Positions 33,838-44,493 of a DNA stretch of 64,000 bases are shown one piece after another. The notes under the pieces were generated by a model. The model was not told the DNA's origin. It ran no database searches and saw only the letters and a list, made by a program, of their open reading frames with translations. This DNA comes from Monodelphis domestica (Eukaryota > Chordata > Mammalia > Didelphimorphia > Didelphidae). The stretch spans positions 72,413,271 to 72,477,270 of the forward strand of contig NC_077227.1 of the NCBI RefSeq assembly GCF_027887165.1. The letters run 5' to 3'. Each line of letters starts with the position of its first letter. Within the stretch, counting starts at the first letter, position 1. The position numbers were made by a program, and so were the translations under genes.

Positions 33838-34760
33838 CTTGTAAGTCATCAACTAAAGCCACTTCATTTTACAAATGATATGATAAACTGAAGCCCACAG
33901 AAGTTAGGTGACTTCTTCATTGTTATATTTTTTGGTAAGAGACAGAGGCAAGTGTTTTTTGTATTTGTATTTTTTATTCTTTTTTTTTTTACTTTTAAAC
34001 ATTTTTTATTTTGTCATTTTCAAACATTATTCATTGGAAACAAAAATAATTTTCTTTTCCTCCCCCCTCCCCCCCGCCATTTCTACCATAGCCGACATGT
34101 GATTCCACTGGGTATCACGTGTGTCCTTGATCCGAACCCATTTCCATGTTGTTGGTATTTGCATTAGGGTGTTCATTTAGAGTCTCTCCTCAATCATATC
34201 CCCTCAACCCCTGTAGTCAAGCAGTTGCCTTTTCTCAGTGTTTTTACTCCCACAGTTTGTCCTCTGCTTGTGGATAGTGTTTTTTCTCCTAGATCTCTGC
34301 AGATTGTTCAGGGACATTGCATTGACACTAATGGAGAAATCCATTAAGTGCGATTGTACCACAGTGTATCAGTCTCTGTGTACAATGTTTTCCTGGTTCT
34401 GCTCCTTTCGCTCTGCATCACTTCCTGGAGGTTGTTTTAGTCTCCATGGAATTCCTCCACTTTATTATTCCTTTTAGCACAATAGTATTCCATCACCAAC
34501 ATACACCACAATTTGTTCAGCCATTCCCCAATTGAAGGGCACCCCCTCATTTTCCAATTCTTTGCCACCACAAAGAGCGCAGCTATGAATATTCTTGTAC
34601 AAGTCTTTTTTCTTATTATCTCTTTGGGGTATAAACTCAGCAGTGCTATGGCTGGATCAAAGGGCAGACAGTCTTTTATTACCCTTTGGGCATAGTTCCA
34701 GGCAGAGGCAAGTTTTAAACCCATGTCCTCTTGACCCCCAAACCGTGAAGCACAATTGAT
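33838..34760 (-). repeat. MIR-family SINE (antisense) split by an L1 end
   Basis: 'gagctagaaaaaaccttgta' and 'tttacaaatgatatgataaa' lead into 'agacagaggcaag'. The remainder resumes at 34703 with 'cagaggcaagttttaaaccc' and 'atgtcctcttgacccc'. Confidence 0.6.
33957..34702 (-). mobile_element. L1 3' end with ORF2 C-terminal remnant (antisense)
   Basis: The minus strand encodes a broken L1 ORF2 C-terminus (within 34437-34724): PFDPAIALLSLYPKE, CTRIFIAALFVVAKNWK and LWCMLVMEYYCAKRNN are hallmark L1 ORF2 residues. The 3' UTR follows toward 33957. 5'-truncated, so no reverse transcriptase domain. Flanked by cagaggcaagtgttt (33943) and cagaggcaagtttt (34703). Confidence 0.9.
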
Positions 34761-34761
34761 A

Positions 34762-35126
34762 TATTGACATTTCTTAAATTCTGTAGTTTGAGTTCTGCAT
34801 TTTCTCCATGTTCAGAATAGATTGGGATTTCAGGAAACACTTTTACTCTATTTTACATATCCTGCTCTCATTTGTGAATTATGTCCCTTTGTGATTGAGC
34901 AAGCTTGTCATCAGTTAGAAGGGACATTATTTTGATGCTATTTCTTAAGATTATTTTTCTTGTTTTCAATTATATAGCAAACGTGATCTCTTCCATACTC
35001 TCAATTTTCCCTGTAGGGCCTTATTTTCTATAAATTTAAGATTTTTAAGATGGTTTTCATAATTCATAAACCCTTTTGTATTGGTAAGAGCTTTTGTTCC
35101 ACATTACAGATCTGCCTCATTTACAG
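34762..35126. other. Unassigned stretch
   Basis: Nothing recognised between the MIR end and the next SINE. Confidence 0.4.
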
Positions 35127-35132
35127 CCATTC

Positions 35133-35344
35133 TTTTTTTGTTTTAAACCCTTAACCTTCCGTCTTGGAATCAATACTGTGTATTGGTTTTAAGGCAGAAG
35201 AGTGGTAAGGGCTAGGGAAAGGGGGTTAAATGACTTGCCCAGGTGACAGAGCTCAAAAGTGTCTGAGGTCAAATTTGAATCTAGGACCTCCTGTCTCTAG
35301 GCCTGGCTTTCAATCCACTGAGCCACCCAGCTGCCCCCCCCCCC
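35133..35344 (-). mobile_element. WSINE1-like SINE (antisense)
   Basis: T run, 'aaacccttaaccttccgtct', 'tgaatctaggacctcctgtc' and 'gagccacccagctgcc' plus a long C run. Short duplication ccattc at 35127-35132 and 35345-35350. Confidence 0.9.
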
Positions 35345-35442
35345 CCATTCATTCTTCAGTTTAATGTTTTTAAGTAAACATTTTAAGTGAAAACTTCATT
35401 TTAGACCTACCAGAACTATTTTTTGTATACAAAAAGAGCAGT

Positions 35443-35446
<4 letters not shown>

Positions 35447-35497
<51 letters not shown>
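35447..35497. repeat. (CT)n microsatellite
   Basis: About 25 CT units with one T insertion, then C-rich sequence to 35535. ORFs 35396-35602 (-) and 35423-35611 (+) are repeat translations. Confidence 0.95.
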
Positions 35498-35539
35498 CCC
35501 CCCCACCCTCCCCTCCTCCCTTCCCCACCCCCCAAAGCT

Positions 35540-36190
35540 ATAGTGGGGGAGAGGGGTCCAAGTGTTCACCTTCCTGATACAAATGAGAAATATGAAGCTC
35601 ACAGAGGTTAAAAGCTTTACTCAGGGTAAAAAGTGGTAGAGTAAAGATTCAAGTGTAGATAGTTTTATTTTCATTGTCTTTTCCATTGCATCACTATTGC
35701 CATCTCCCAGAATTGTTGGAGACTTCAATGACTGATTTTTAAAATTATTTTAAATAATATTGGATTTGTACAGAGTGAAATTATTCAAATTTCAGGTTGT
35801 GTCTGATATTTAACCTGATAATTATGTGAGACCCTATTTATTAGGAGACTTGGAAATCTCAACATAACTTAATTTAAAAAAGAGTTACTGTGATTATACT
35901 ACTACCATAACATATTGGTGAAGAGCTCAAGTTATAAACCAGAGTCAAGTGTGAAGGAAGTTTTAGAAAACAATTTAGAATTTATGATGCCAGATCTTCC
36001 CACTTAGATTTATCAAATTATGATAGAATGACTAAATAATCAGGATTTTGACATGCTTTTGCATTTAGAAACTTATATTCTGGTTTGCAAATCTGTATAC
36101 ATGAAAAAAAAGTTATGTACATGAAAAAATGAAACTATAATACATGCAGAGAGAGCCGAGACCCTTGAAGTAGCTAGCCAGATAAACTGA
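35540..36190. other. Unassigned stretch, possible MIR trace
   Basis: 'gatacaaatgagaaatatga', 'agctcacagaggttaaaagc' (35576-35640) is a reverse MIR scrap. The rest is unassigned. Confidence 0.35.
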
Positions 36191-36194
36191 GCTA

Positions 36195-36302
36195 TCTTTG
36201 TAATCCTGTATATTTTATGCTTTTAAAAACATTATTCTGAGAAGAGGTCCATAGACTTCACTACAGCCCATTAGACAAAAGAACGTTAAAAACCTCTGTT
36301 CT
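36195..36302. mobile_element. Fragment of the 482-688 DNA-transposon family
   Basis: 'attttatgcttttaaaaaca' and 'ggtccatagacttcactaca', ending 'gttaaaaacctctgttct', parallels the right half of 482-688 ('ttttatacatttttgaactt', 'ggttaagaactctt'). Confidence 0.5.
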
Positions 36303-36304
36303 AC

Positions 36305-38640
36305 ATCAATGGCAAACCAGAAATGGAATTATGAAAATTAACTTTCAGATTTACAGAGCACTTAGACTAAAGGGGAAAGCAAACAATAATGAGAAGTGGG
36401 GAGGCTGTGAATCTGTCCTACTACATGCATATCTGTGCATATGTGTGCACGTGCCTATCTGTCTGTGTCTGTGTGAACTTGTTTGAGGCATTGAATGCAT
36501 AACAATGAAGTATTACTGAAAGAGCCATGCTGTACATTCCTAAAGAGAACCCAGAAATCTTTTAAAAGACCTAAACCTCCAAAGGAAAAAATCAAACAAA
36601 ATAAAACAAAATAAAACAAAAAAACTTCAACACCTGAGAATTGAAGTTTCTATCAATACATAAAAATTAAGTGACTATGATTTATTTTGTGTTTCTGAGG
36701 TTACCTGTCTGGGATATCAGTTAGGACAAGGAAAAAAAAAGTTGGAAACAAAGTTCAAAGGACAGAGAAAAAAGTGATATAGCCTTCAGTACCCAAGAGG
36801 TTAGAGTCCATTCATGTTCTATCCAATTCAAGAGTATTGAGTACAATCTTGAGAACTGCATTTTAGGAGGGAGGTTGAAAAGCTAGAGTATCTACAGGAA
36901 GGCACCCAGGATGAGAAAGAGCCATGTCATATGAAGATAGCATTATCAGTATGATTCCAGGATATTAATAATTAATTCTGACTTGTTTGCTTTGGGAATT
37001 TGTGACAGATTTTCAATTCTAGACTTGCTTTTTTCTGCCACACAGAAAATTCCTAGACCATTTTTATCCCACCTAGTCACTATATGTATTTAAGGTATGG
37101 AGTTATTTTAAATATCAGAATAAAAATACTAACAACAATATTATATCTTAGAAAAAGCATAATAAGCACACTTGTTGCTATTAGTGCAGATAATTGAAAT
37201 TCTTCATCTTTGAAAACGATGGGCTATAATTTTAGTGCTTTGTCCACTTATTTAGGTATTCATTATATGTTTGCTGGGGGTAGAATTTAAGGTGTACCTA
37301 AAGGCTAGATTGTGACTGGTGGTTCATTACCAATTGTGTATATAAGACAACTTTTCCTCTGTTGCTATGGCTTCTGTTTCACAATTTTGCCCATTTTGTA
37401 ACTGCTTATTTTACTTATTATTTCCCATTGTCTTTGCCCCAAAAGAGCTTCATAGTTTTAAATTACTACTTAATTATTATATCTGTTGTTTCAGGATAGT
37501 CCACAGTGTTTTCATAATGTCCTTGTCAGTAATATTTATTCACCCACCTGCTTACAATTAAAAGTTTCTTGTTCTCATTTGTTTCCTTGCATCTAGCAAA
37601 GTAGAATAATAGACTTTTAAATATTGCTTCACTACTAGAAGACCACTTTCTAGGAACTTAATTTTAGTGATACTTTTGTTGCTTAAATATATTATCCAGT
37701 GCTGATAATTAGATGAACATTGGATCTCTGTTTCCTAGCTGTATTTGTCAGACTAAAAATGTCCCTATCTAAAGTACCCCTAGAATGACTGAGAATTTCT
37801 TATGGAAATAGCTGTATGTAGGTTTAAAAGAAGGGGAAAATGGAATTAGAAAAGGAAAGCAGTAGAAAGGGATAAAAGAAAAAAATATGGTGATATAACA
37901 CAGATACAGAACTGAAAAGTCAAATGATAGGAGATACTCTTAATTTCAGATTACCTACTTCTTAGTAAATGCTACCACCATTGCTTTTCAAACTTTTGTT
38001 TTGCTTTGGAGTTGACGTATTATTGACATCATATGACGTCTACAGATATCTCAAAGGAAAAACTGGATGTTCTCTTCCCTTTTATTTTTTGGTCCTCTGG
38101 CAAATAGCAAAACAAATTTTTAAAAATATCTAAAATTGTGGAGGCAGATAATCTGAGAGTTTACTAATAATCCTTTTCTCAGATTGTAGGAGACAAACCA
38201 TACTAAAAATTAATGAATTAATTAGTGCTAGGGTTGACTATAATATTTTGTCTCAAACTTGGATCTAAGCTTTTGCTTTGCTGAGAAAAACTAGTAATCA
38301 GTTAATTCACAATGCAACTGTACTCCCAATATAGTAACATATTCCCTTGGTTTTATAAGTATAGTCAGGAGTTCTAAGACTCAAAATAAGGATAAACTAA
38401 ATAGTAGGGATGCTGAATATAGTTATAAAAAGGTGGAGTTTTTAAAAATACATATTAGGGAAATGAAAGATCAAATAATGGATAGGAATATGACTAAAGG
38501 TATATTGGAGATTTATAGTAGTTAGAAGACAGACCTGATTACTCCCCTCTTCCCTGTTTTCTCTATGTAAGAGAAAATCTTTAGTTTGTACAAAAGAGAA
38601 TAAATTTAATAAAATGTCAAAACTGAAAATGAGAATGATA
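36305..38640. other. Long unassigned AT-rich stretch
   Basis: 2.3 kb without any of the SINE, LINE or LTR landmarks seen elsewhere, apart from short A-rich runs (36590-36625). No ORF with domains, and no exon with both convincing splice sites found by eye. Could be unique intron or repeats too old to see. Confidence 0.4.
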
Positions 38641-38654
38641 AAAGAACACCTCAT

Positions 38655-40620
38655 AAGTGAATCACAAAATCTCAGTGTTGGAAGGGACTTCAGAAATCAT
38701 ATAGCCTAACCTACAATTAATGTAAGAGTTTTCTTTTATGATGTAACTCTACAATGGGCCTCCACCTTTTCTGGAAGACTTTCATTGAGGGATATTCCCA
38801 GCATCCTAACCAATTTTACTTTGGTATAGCTCTGATTGTTTGGAAGCTTTTCATTGTACCAAGCCTTCATTTTCATTTTTACATCTTCCTCACATTGCTT
38901 CTGGTTCTAATTTCTAGAGCAAAGCAGAACAAATCTAATTCTTCATTCAGTAACCTTTCATATGCTTAAATACAATTAATATTCCCCTAACCAACCCATT
39001 CTTCTCTTCTTTATAATCAGTATCCTCAGAGGTTCAAACCAAAATGGCAGATTAGGGCCAGCATCCCAGCTGAACTCTTTCAACATTCCCCCCCACACCT
39101 CTTTAGAATAATGCCTCAAATCAAATTTTGAAGCTCTGGAGACAACAAAAAGGTCAGGGTAAGTGTTTTTCAGCATAAAAATACTTACGAGGTCTGTGAC
39201 ACTGGGGTAAAAGCTTATATGGAGCTCACACACCTGGTAGCATTAACAGTGTTATAGCAACTTTGGGAGCTCCTAGCCCAGAAACTATAAAGGACATTGT
39301 ACAACTGATCAGAAAGATTACAGGGGACCTTTTGCTGGCACAGGGTATAACTGGTGCTGATTGGCAATTCTGTTGCCGGTACAGAATTATAATGTTGCAG
39401 TTCCAGAGTGGAGAGAAGAACTAGTATTTGCAGCTGCAGGAGAGTAGGGTATCTGTTCACATTTTCAGGACCAAAAGGAATACTAGTTCTTATAGCTACA
39501 AGGACCAGGGGTCCTTCCTGGGTTAAGACCTAATCCAGGAGAGCTATGACCACCACATCTCTCTCCAAATCACACCACTGTGGAAGCACTGAAAATATGC
39601 AGACCCCCAGAACCATCTTTGCAAACAAAAGCAAAACCCCCCGAAACTTGGGATAGTGCCTCCCCATACACAGGAAAACAGAGCCTAACTTTCAAACAAA
39701 GTTCAAAATCAAAAAATAGTCTGCAAAATTAGAAGACCACAAAAAAGAAAAAAGTACCTAACCCTAAAAACCCTCTCTGGTGATAAGGGAAGAGCAAATC
39801 ACAAAAACTTAGAATAAGATAGCAATTTGAAAACTGATATAGACAAAGCTTCAAAATATAAAAAGAACAGTTTGACTTAAGCCCAACAAAAATTCCTTCA
39901 AAAAGTTAAAGAAGGTGATGAAAACAAGAGAGAGAAAGAACTGAGCAAATCTGGAACTCAAATTTTAGAAAAGAATGTTAAAAGATTAAATTTCACACAC
40001 ATATATATACTCAGAAAAAAAATCCCCATATGGAATTTTATCAAGACCTTTCACTCTCCTAGTTGCCTTCCTGTGAATACTCTTTACCCCTTCAGTGTCC
40101 TTCCTAAATGTAGCTCCAGAAATGATCAAGTTAACAATATTTTTATTTGTGATCTTCCTGCACTCAAGGTAGATTGTCACTTCCCTTTTCATGTGATTAT
40201 CTTAATGTAATGTAAGATTACATTAGTTTTTTTGAATGCCATTGTTAACTTATTTTTGTTTAACTTGTTTTTTTTGTGACTGCCATGATTCATCTTGTTA
40301 TTGTTATTCATATTTAGGAAGTTGATTTAAAAAAATTCAAATTTGTGCCTGTGGAATTTCATCTTATTTATATTCAACCTACTGTTTTAGCTTGTCAGTA
40401 TCTTTTTTTAATATGATTCTTTTGTCCAAAGTAATTAGCCATTCCTATCAGCCTCATGTCATTTGTGAAGCTGGTAAACATGTCTCTGGTGGTTTTATCT
40501 AAGTTATTGATAAAAATATTAAGCAGCACATGGCCCATGCAGATGCCCAAGGCATTCCATTAGAGATGACATTTAATCAGTATTATTCTAAATACAAACC
40601 CCCAAAAAGCAGTTCTTATT
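38655..40620 (-). repeat. CR1/L3-type LINE (antisense), split by an L1 5' end
   Basis: The left edge 'gaatcacaaaatctcagtgt' with 'tggaagggacttcagaaatc' is the complement of the CR1 3' end. Later blocks: 'aaagcagaacaaatctaatt', 'agttgccttcctgtgaatac', 'tgtccttcctaaatgtagct', 'tgaagttgatttaaaaaa', 'tgataaaaatattaagcagc', 'acatggcccatgcagatgcc'. The 3' part (38655-39020) and the upstream part (40015-40620) are continuous once 39030-40005 is removed. Confidence 0.75.
39030..40005 (+). mobile_element. L1 5' end (5' UTR plus start of ORF1), 3' part absent
   Basis: 'ttcaaaccaaaatggcagat' and 'tagggccagcatcccagctg' with 'cacctctttagaataatgcc' is the start of a marsupial L1. It runs through leader sequence ('gaccaccacatctctctcca') to ORF1-like A-rich sequence ('gatgaaaacaagagagagaa'). 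Flanked by tatcctcag (39021-39029) and tatactcag (40006-40014), 8 of 9 matching. Ends at a (CA/TA)-rich tail without ORF2 or the L1 3' UTR. No intact ORF1. Confidence 0.75.
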
Positions 40621-40689
40621 CATTCTCATTTTCATACTTATTTTGTCGCCCATGTTATTCCTTGAAATGGAAATTTTAATCTAGTCATT

Positions 40690-42960
40690 AAAAATGAAAG
40701 TAAACAAGCCATAAAGGAGCTACCAAAGATGGAGATGGGGCATTAGGTCTTCTGGCCCACACAAACTTATTTATAGGTGAATTCTTTGAGATTATGAAAT
40801 AGCAGCTAATATCTATGCTACACAAATTACTCTCAAACACTGAGAAACTAATTTATCAGACTTCCTTTGTGAGACAAATATATACCAAAAACTTAAACCA
40901 GAGTAGGATAATGCAAAGAAATAACTACAGACCAATAACACTAATGAGCATTACTTTTGTAAAATTCAAGTTCTAGGGGGGGAAAAGCAAACTATAATAT
41001 TATATCCAAAAAGATATTCACTATGACCACTGTGTTATTTGTATTAGGGATGCGGGGATACTTTAGCATTAGTAAGACAATAAACAAACAAAAAAAACTT
41101 TTGAAATAAGCATTTCAAATGAGATAGATCAATATTGTTATTTAGTTGCAGTAGAGGATACTGAAAACACTTTTCTTGCATGATACTCAATTTAAAAAAC
41201 CCTAAAAAACAGTTGGTAAAAAGTAATTTTTTTAGTATATTAAAAAGCATGTCAAAAAATAAAGGCTAGCATTATTTGGAGTGGAGAAACAGAAATTTTT
41301 CAATAAAAGCAGGACTTCTCTCCTTACTATTCTTTTATATAGTTTTAGAAATTCTAACAGTAGAAATAAGAATAAGGAAAGAAAGGCATATACATTAACA
41401 AATAGGATCCAAAATTTTCTCTGTTCACAAATGCGATTTGCCTTAAAAAATGCAGGAAAATTAGGGGGAAAAAAACCTAATTAAAAATATTTAAAGCATT
41501 AGTAAAAAAAGGACACAAAATGAATTTTAAATGTCATCATTATTTCTATATAGCAAAACAGTCTGGGAAAGAATAATGGAAAAGTTACTACTATTTGAAT
41601 GGTTGTAAAATGTAGAAGATACCCAGGAGTCATTCTCTCAAGCTACATTCAAGAATTCTATAAAATATATTTTTTATAAACCTTTTTAAATTGACTTAAT
41701 AAGAGGGATATTAATTGATCTGGGTTGTATGAATGATACTACCCAAATAAAGTTATACATTTAGTACTTTACCAACAAAATTATCGGAGAAATACTTTCT
41801 AAAGCTAAACAAATAATAACAAAATTCACCTATACCAGTGATGGCAAACCTTTTAGAGATGGACTGCCAGGCCCTGCTCCTGCCATTGAGTGCTAAACCC
41901 ATACCCCCTCCCCACAACTGAGTACTAGATGTGCCCTTCCACCCCTCCTTATCCCACATAGAGGAGGGAGAAAGCACTGCCATTTGGCTGCTAGGTTTAG
42001 GGTCAGTGAAGTGAGAAATGTCCTCAGGGAGTGTAGAGAGGCGGAGGGGAGTGGCCCGAGTGCCCTACTCCCCTCTAGCTCTGCTGCCTGTGAACCACCC
42101 ACCTTACCCCTGTGCATTTAGATTGGACTGCTGGGCAGAGGGGTGCAATGTAGAAAAATGTCATCAGGTACTGTAGAAGGGGTGAGGGGAGCAGCTCCGC
42201 CAGAGTCCCTCTGCCTAGTTATGAACTCTGGGAAGGTGGGGGGGGGGGGGGAGCAGCTGTATGCCTACAGAGAGCATTCTGCTTGCCATATTTGTCACCC
42301 ATGCCATAGGTATTCCATCACTGATTTAGACAAACAAAAGGAAAATGATGGATGGGAAATAAAAGGAATGAAAGGAAAATGAAACTCCAGACTTCAAATT
42401 ATGAAGAAATATTTAATGAAGTTAGTTGACATTTGTTTTAAAAAAAATGAATATAAATTCATTAGGAAAGCAAGAATAAGAAACAAACTTGATAAACCAG
42501 AGAATTTAAGTTACTTGGGGGAAGAATGACAGAGCAGAACCAAGAAAAATATACATGACTTCAATGTAAACAGAAAGAACAGCAATTAAAACAATACAAT
42601 TAAACACTTCTATAATTCTAATGACCAAGCTTGGTCCTGGGTAAGTTGAGAAATACACCTCTATTTCTTCAATGCCTTGAGGTGATAAAAGGTAGCAGAA
42701 CTGTGATCGGTGCAATGTTGCATACACATATGGCCAGATACAATTAGTATGTTGGTTTTGAAGACATTTTTTTCATTTCTTCTCAGACTGTTGAAAAGAT
42801 GGCTTCCTGAGTAGAGAAAAGGATATATTCAGAAATAAATGTGAAGTAAAAACCAGTGGTGTGAAAAAGAATAAGAAAAAAAAATTAAAGAACATGGAAA
42901 CTAGAACTGCTAAAAAATGAAACAGAGTAAATGTTCTGCTTTTTTTTTTTTAAGCTAGAC
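40690..42960 (+). pseudogene. L1 ORF2 and 3' UTR relic, split by an hAT element
   Basis: Sense L1 RT region: 'gtgaattctttgagattatg', 'agacaaatatataccaaaaa', 'aactacagaccaataacact', 'aatgagcattacttttgtaa', continuing to 'cccaaataaagttatacatt'. After the 41836-42323 insertion it resumes 'caaacaaaaggaaaatgatg' and an old 3' UTR ('agagcagaaccaagaaaaat'). Many stops and frameshifts, so it is dead. Confidence 0.7.
41836..42323. mobile_element. Non-autonomous hAT-like element with internal duplication
   Basis: Left end CAGTGATGGCAAACCTTTTA, right end 'tattccatcactg' (inverted). Flanks acctatac and atttagac. The interior carries two related blocks, near 41990-42070 and 42120-42210, both with 'gaaa.atgtc.tcagg.a.tgtag' and 'gaggggag.gg'. 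This makes it about twice the length of its relatives. ORFs 41893-42117 (-) and 42143-42382 (+) are not transposase. Confidence 0.7.
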
Positions 42961-42986
42961 TGTAGTCTAAAAATGTTCACATATGT

Positions 42987-43205
42987 CAGTGATGGCAAAC
43001 CTTTTAGAGACTGAGTTTTGAGACTGCAATCCTCATGCTATATGTAAATCCCCTACCCATTCCCCCACCTTATCCCAGTCAGGGAGGGAGGAAGTGTTCC
43101 CACTGGGCTGCTGGGCCGAGGGATGGGTGATGGGAGAAATGTCCTCAGGCACACATGGAGATGTTGAGGGAAACAGCCCCCTCTGGCACGTGTGCCAACT
43201 TGGGC
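42987..43205. mobile_element. hAT-like element, 3'-truncated
   Basis: CAGTGATGGCAAACCTTTTA left end identical to the 41836 copy, followed by the same interior ('ctgggctgctgggccgaggg', 'gagaaatgtcctcaggcac'). No right inverted end. Confidence 0.65.
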
Positions 43206-43578
43206 ATATGTTATGAGAGAGATGGGGTGGAAAACAATTAGGAAACTTCAGACATTGCAGGTATAAGGGGGAAAAGGGGTTATTTTATAAAAACAGTTGG
43301 ACTGGATTATTTAAGAATAGGGTTGCCAGGAATTTAATTTATTCCAAAGAGATTTATTTACAATTTATTTACAAAATATAGAAAGAGAGAAGTAAGAAAA
43401 TTGTAGAGAGGATAGGGTAAAATATCTAACCTAAGCACTAAGTAATTTACTCCTGGCTCCTGGCTCAACCTGGGCAGGGAGAGATAGTCCTTAGCCAGAG
43501 AGGTCTCAGTAAAGCCGAGGACAGGGGGATATGTCTCTTTTAAGAGGTAGGTCTCTCCTGAGGCTAGTCTCTTCAGAA

Positions 43579-43632
43579 AATCCAGGAGAGGAGTTTGCTT
43601 TTTTCAATCCAGGAGAGGAGTTTGCTTTTTTC
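43579..43632. repeat. Exact 27-bp tandem duplication
   Basis: Two identical copies of a 27-base unit (43579-43605, 43606-43632) beginning AATCCAGGAGAGGAG and ending TTTTTTC. Because 27 is a multiple of 3, the + ORF at 43531-43803 stays open, but it has no recognised function. Confidence 0.95.
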
Positions 43633-43952
43633 ACTCACCATGTGTCAGTCCAAAGGGAAAGATTTAAGGACAGTCTCACCAGGAAAGGTCTCAGGTCCAG
43701 TCAGCAGATTCTTCACCGGCCTCCAACTCACTCAAACTCCAGTCTCCAGAAGAAGACAAAGTTCAAGTTCAACTCCACTCAGGAAGTTGTAAATTCCTTT
43801 TAAAGACACTTTCTTTTGCGTCACTTCCTGTGCCTTCCCCTAACTTTACATCTACCTACCACAGTTGAAGCTTTGCTTTAAGACTGCGCAGGGGCAGTTA
43901 GTTTAATTCTGATTCATCACCCACTATTGCACATGTGGGTCACAAACCTCCC

Positions 43953-44085
43953 CCACTCAAGTGTGAATGGGGTGTTTACACCTTTGGTGATTAAATCTAA
44001 AAATGGGCAGATCTCCCCACTCAACTTTTAAGTAGGATGTTTACACTTTTGGTGACTAAATCTAAAAGTGAGCAGGGGAGTTAAT
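43953..44085. repeat. Imperfect tandem repeat, unit about 65 bp
   Basis: 'ccccactcaagtgtgaatgg' + 'tgtttacacctttggtgatt' + 'aaatctaaaaatgggcag' is followed by 'ccccactcaacttttaagta' + 'tgtttacacttttggtgact' + 'aaatctaaaagtgagcag'. Two clear units and a decayed third. Confidence 0.85.
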
Positions 44086-44299
44086 TTAATTTTGACTGTC
44101 AGGGGAAAGTTAATTTCATTTTCACAATCAGGGGAGAGTTTAATCTTCACAACCCACCCCCAATGATCATTGGGAGACTAGTCTCCCCATTGATCATTTA
44201 ACATAATCATCTTGTACCCCTAAAATTTTCTAACTACAGCTATATACAATATTGCACCTTCTAAGGGGAAACTGTAATAGTTAGAAATAATAGGGAAAT

Positions 44300-44420
44300 A
44301 GGAGAGGGAGGGAGGTACGGAGAAGGGGAGAGAGAGAGAAAAAGAGAGGGGGGGGTAGAGGGAGGAGAGAAAGAAGAGAAAGAGCGAGAGAGGAGAGAGA
44401 GGAGAAAGAGAGAGAAAGCA

Positions 44421-44492
<72 letters not shown>
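44300..44492. repeat. (GA)n / (GACA)n microsatellite
   Basis: GA-rich with a GACA block at about 44427-44452 and a pure GA run to 44491. Minus ORFs of 80-101 codons here are Ser-Leu repeat translations. Confidence 0.95.

Positions 44493-44493
<1 letters not shown>

Noticed and set aside
34437..34724. 95-codon minus ORF with clear protein homology
   Set aside because: It is the C-terminus of L1 ORF2 in a 5'-truncated copy, not a host gene.
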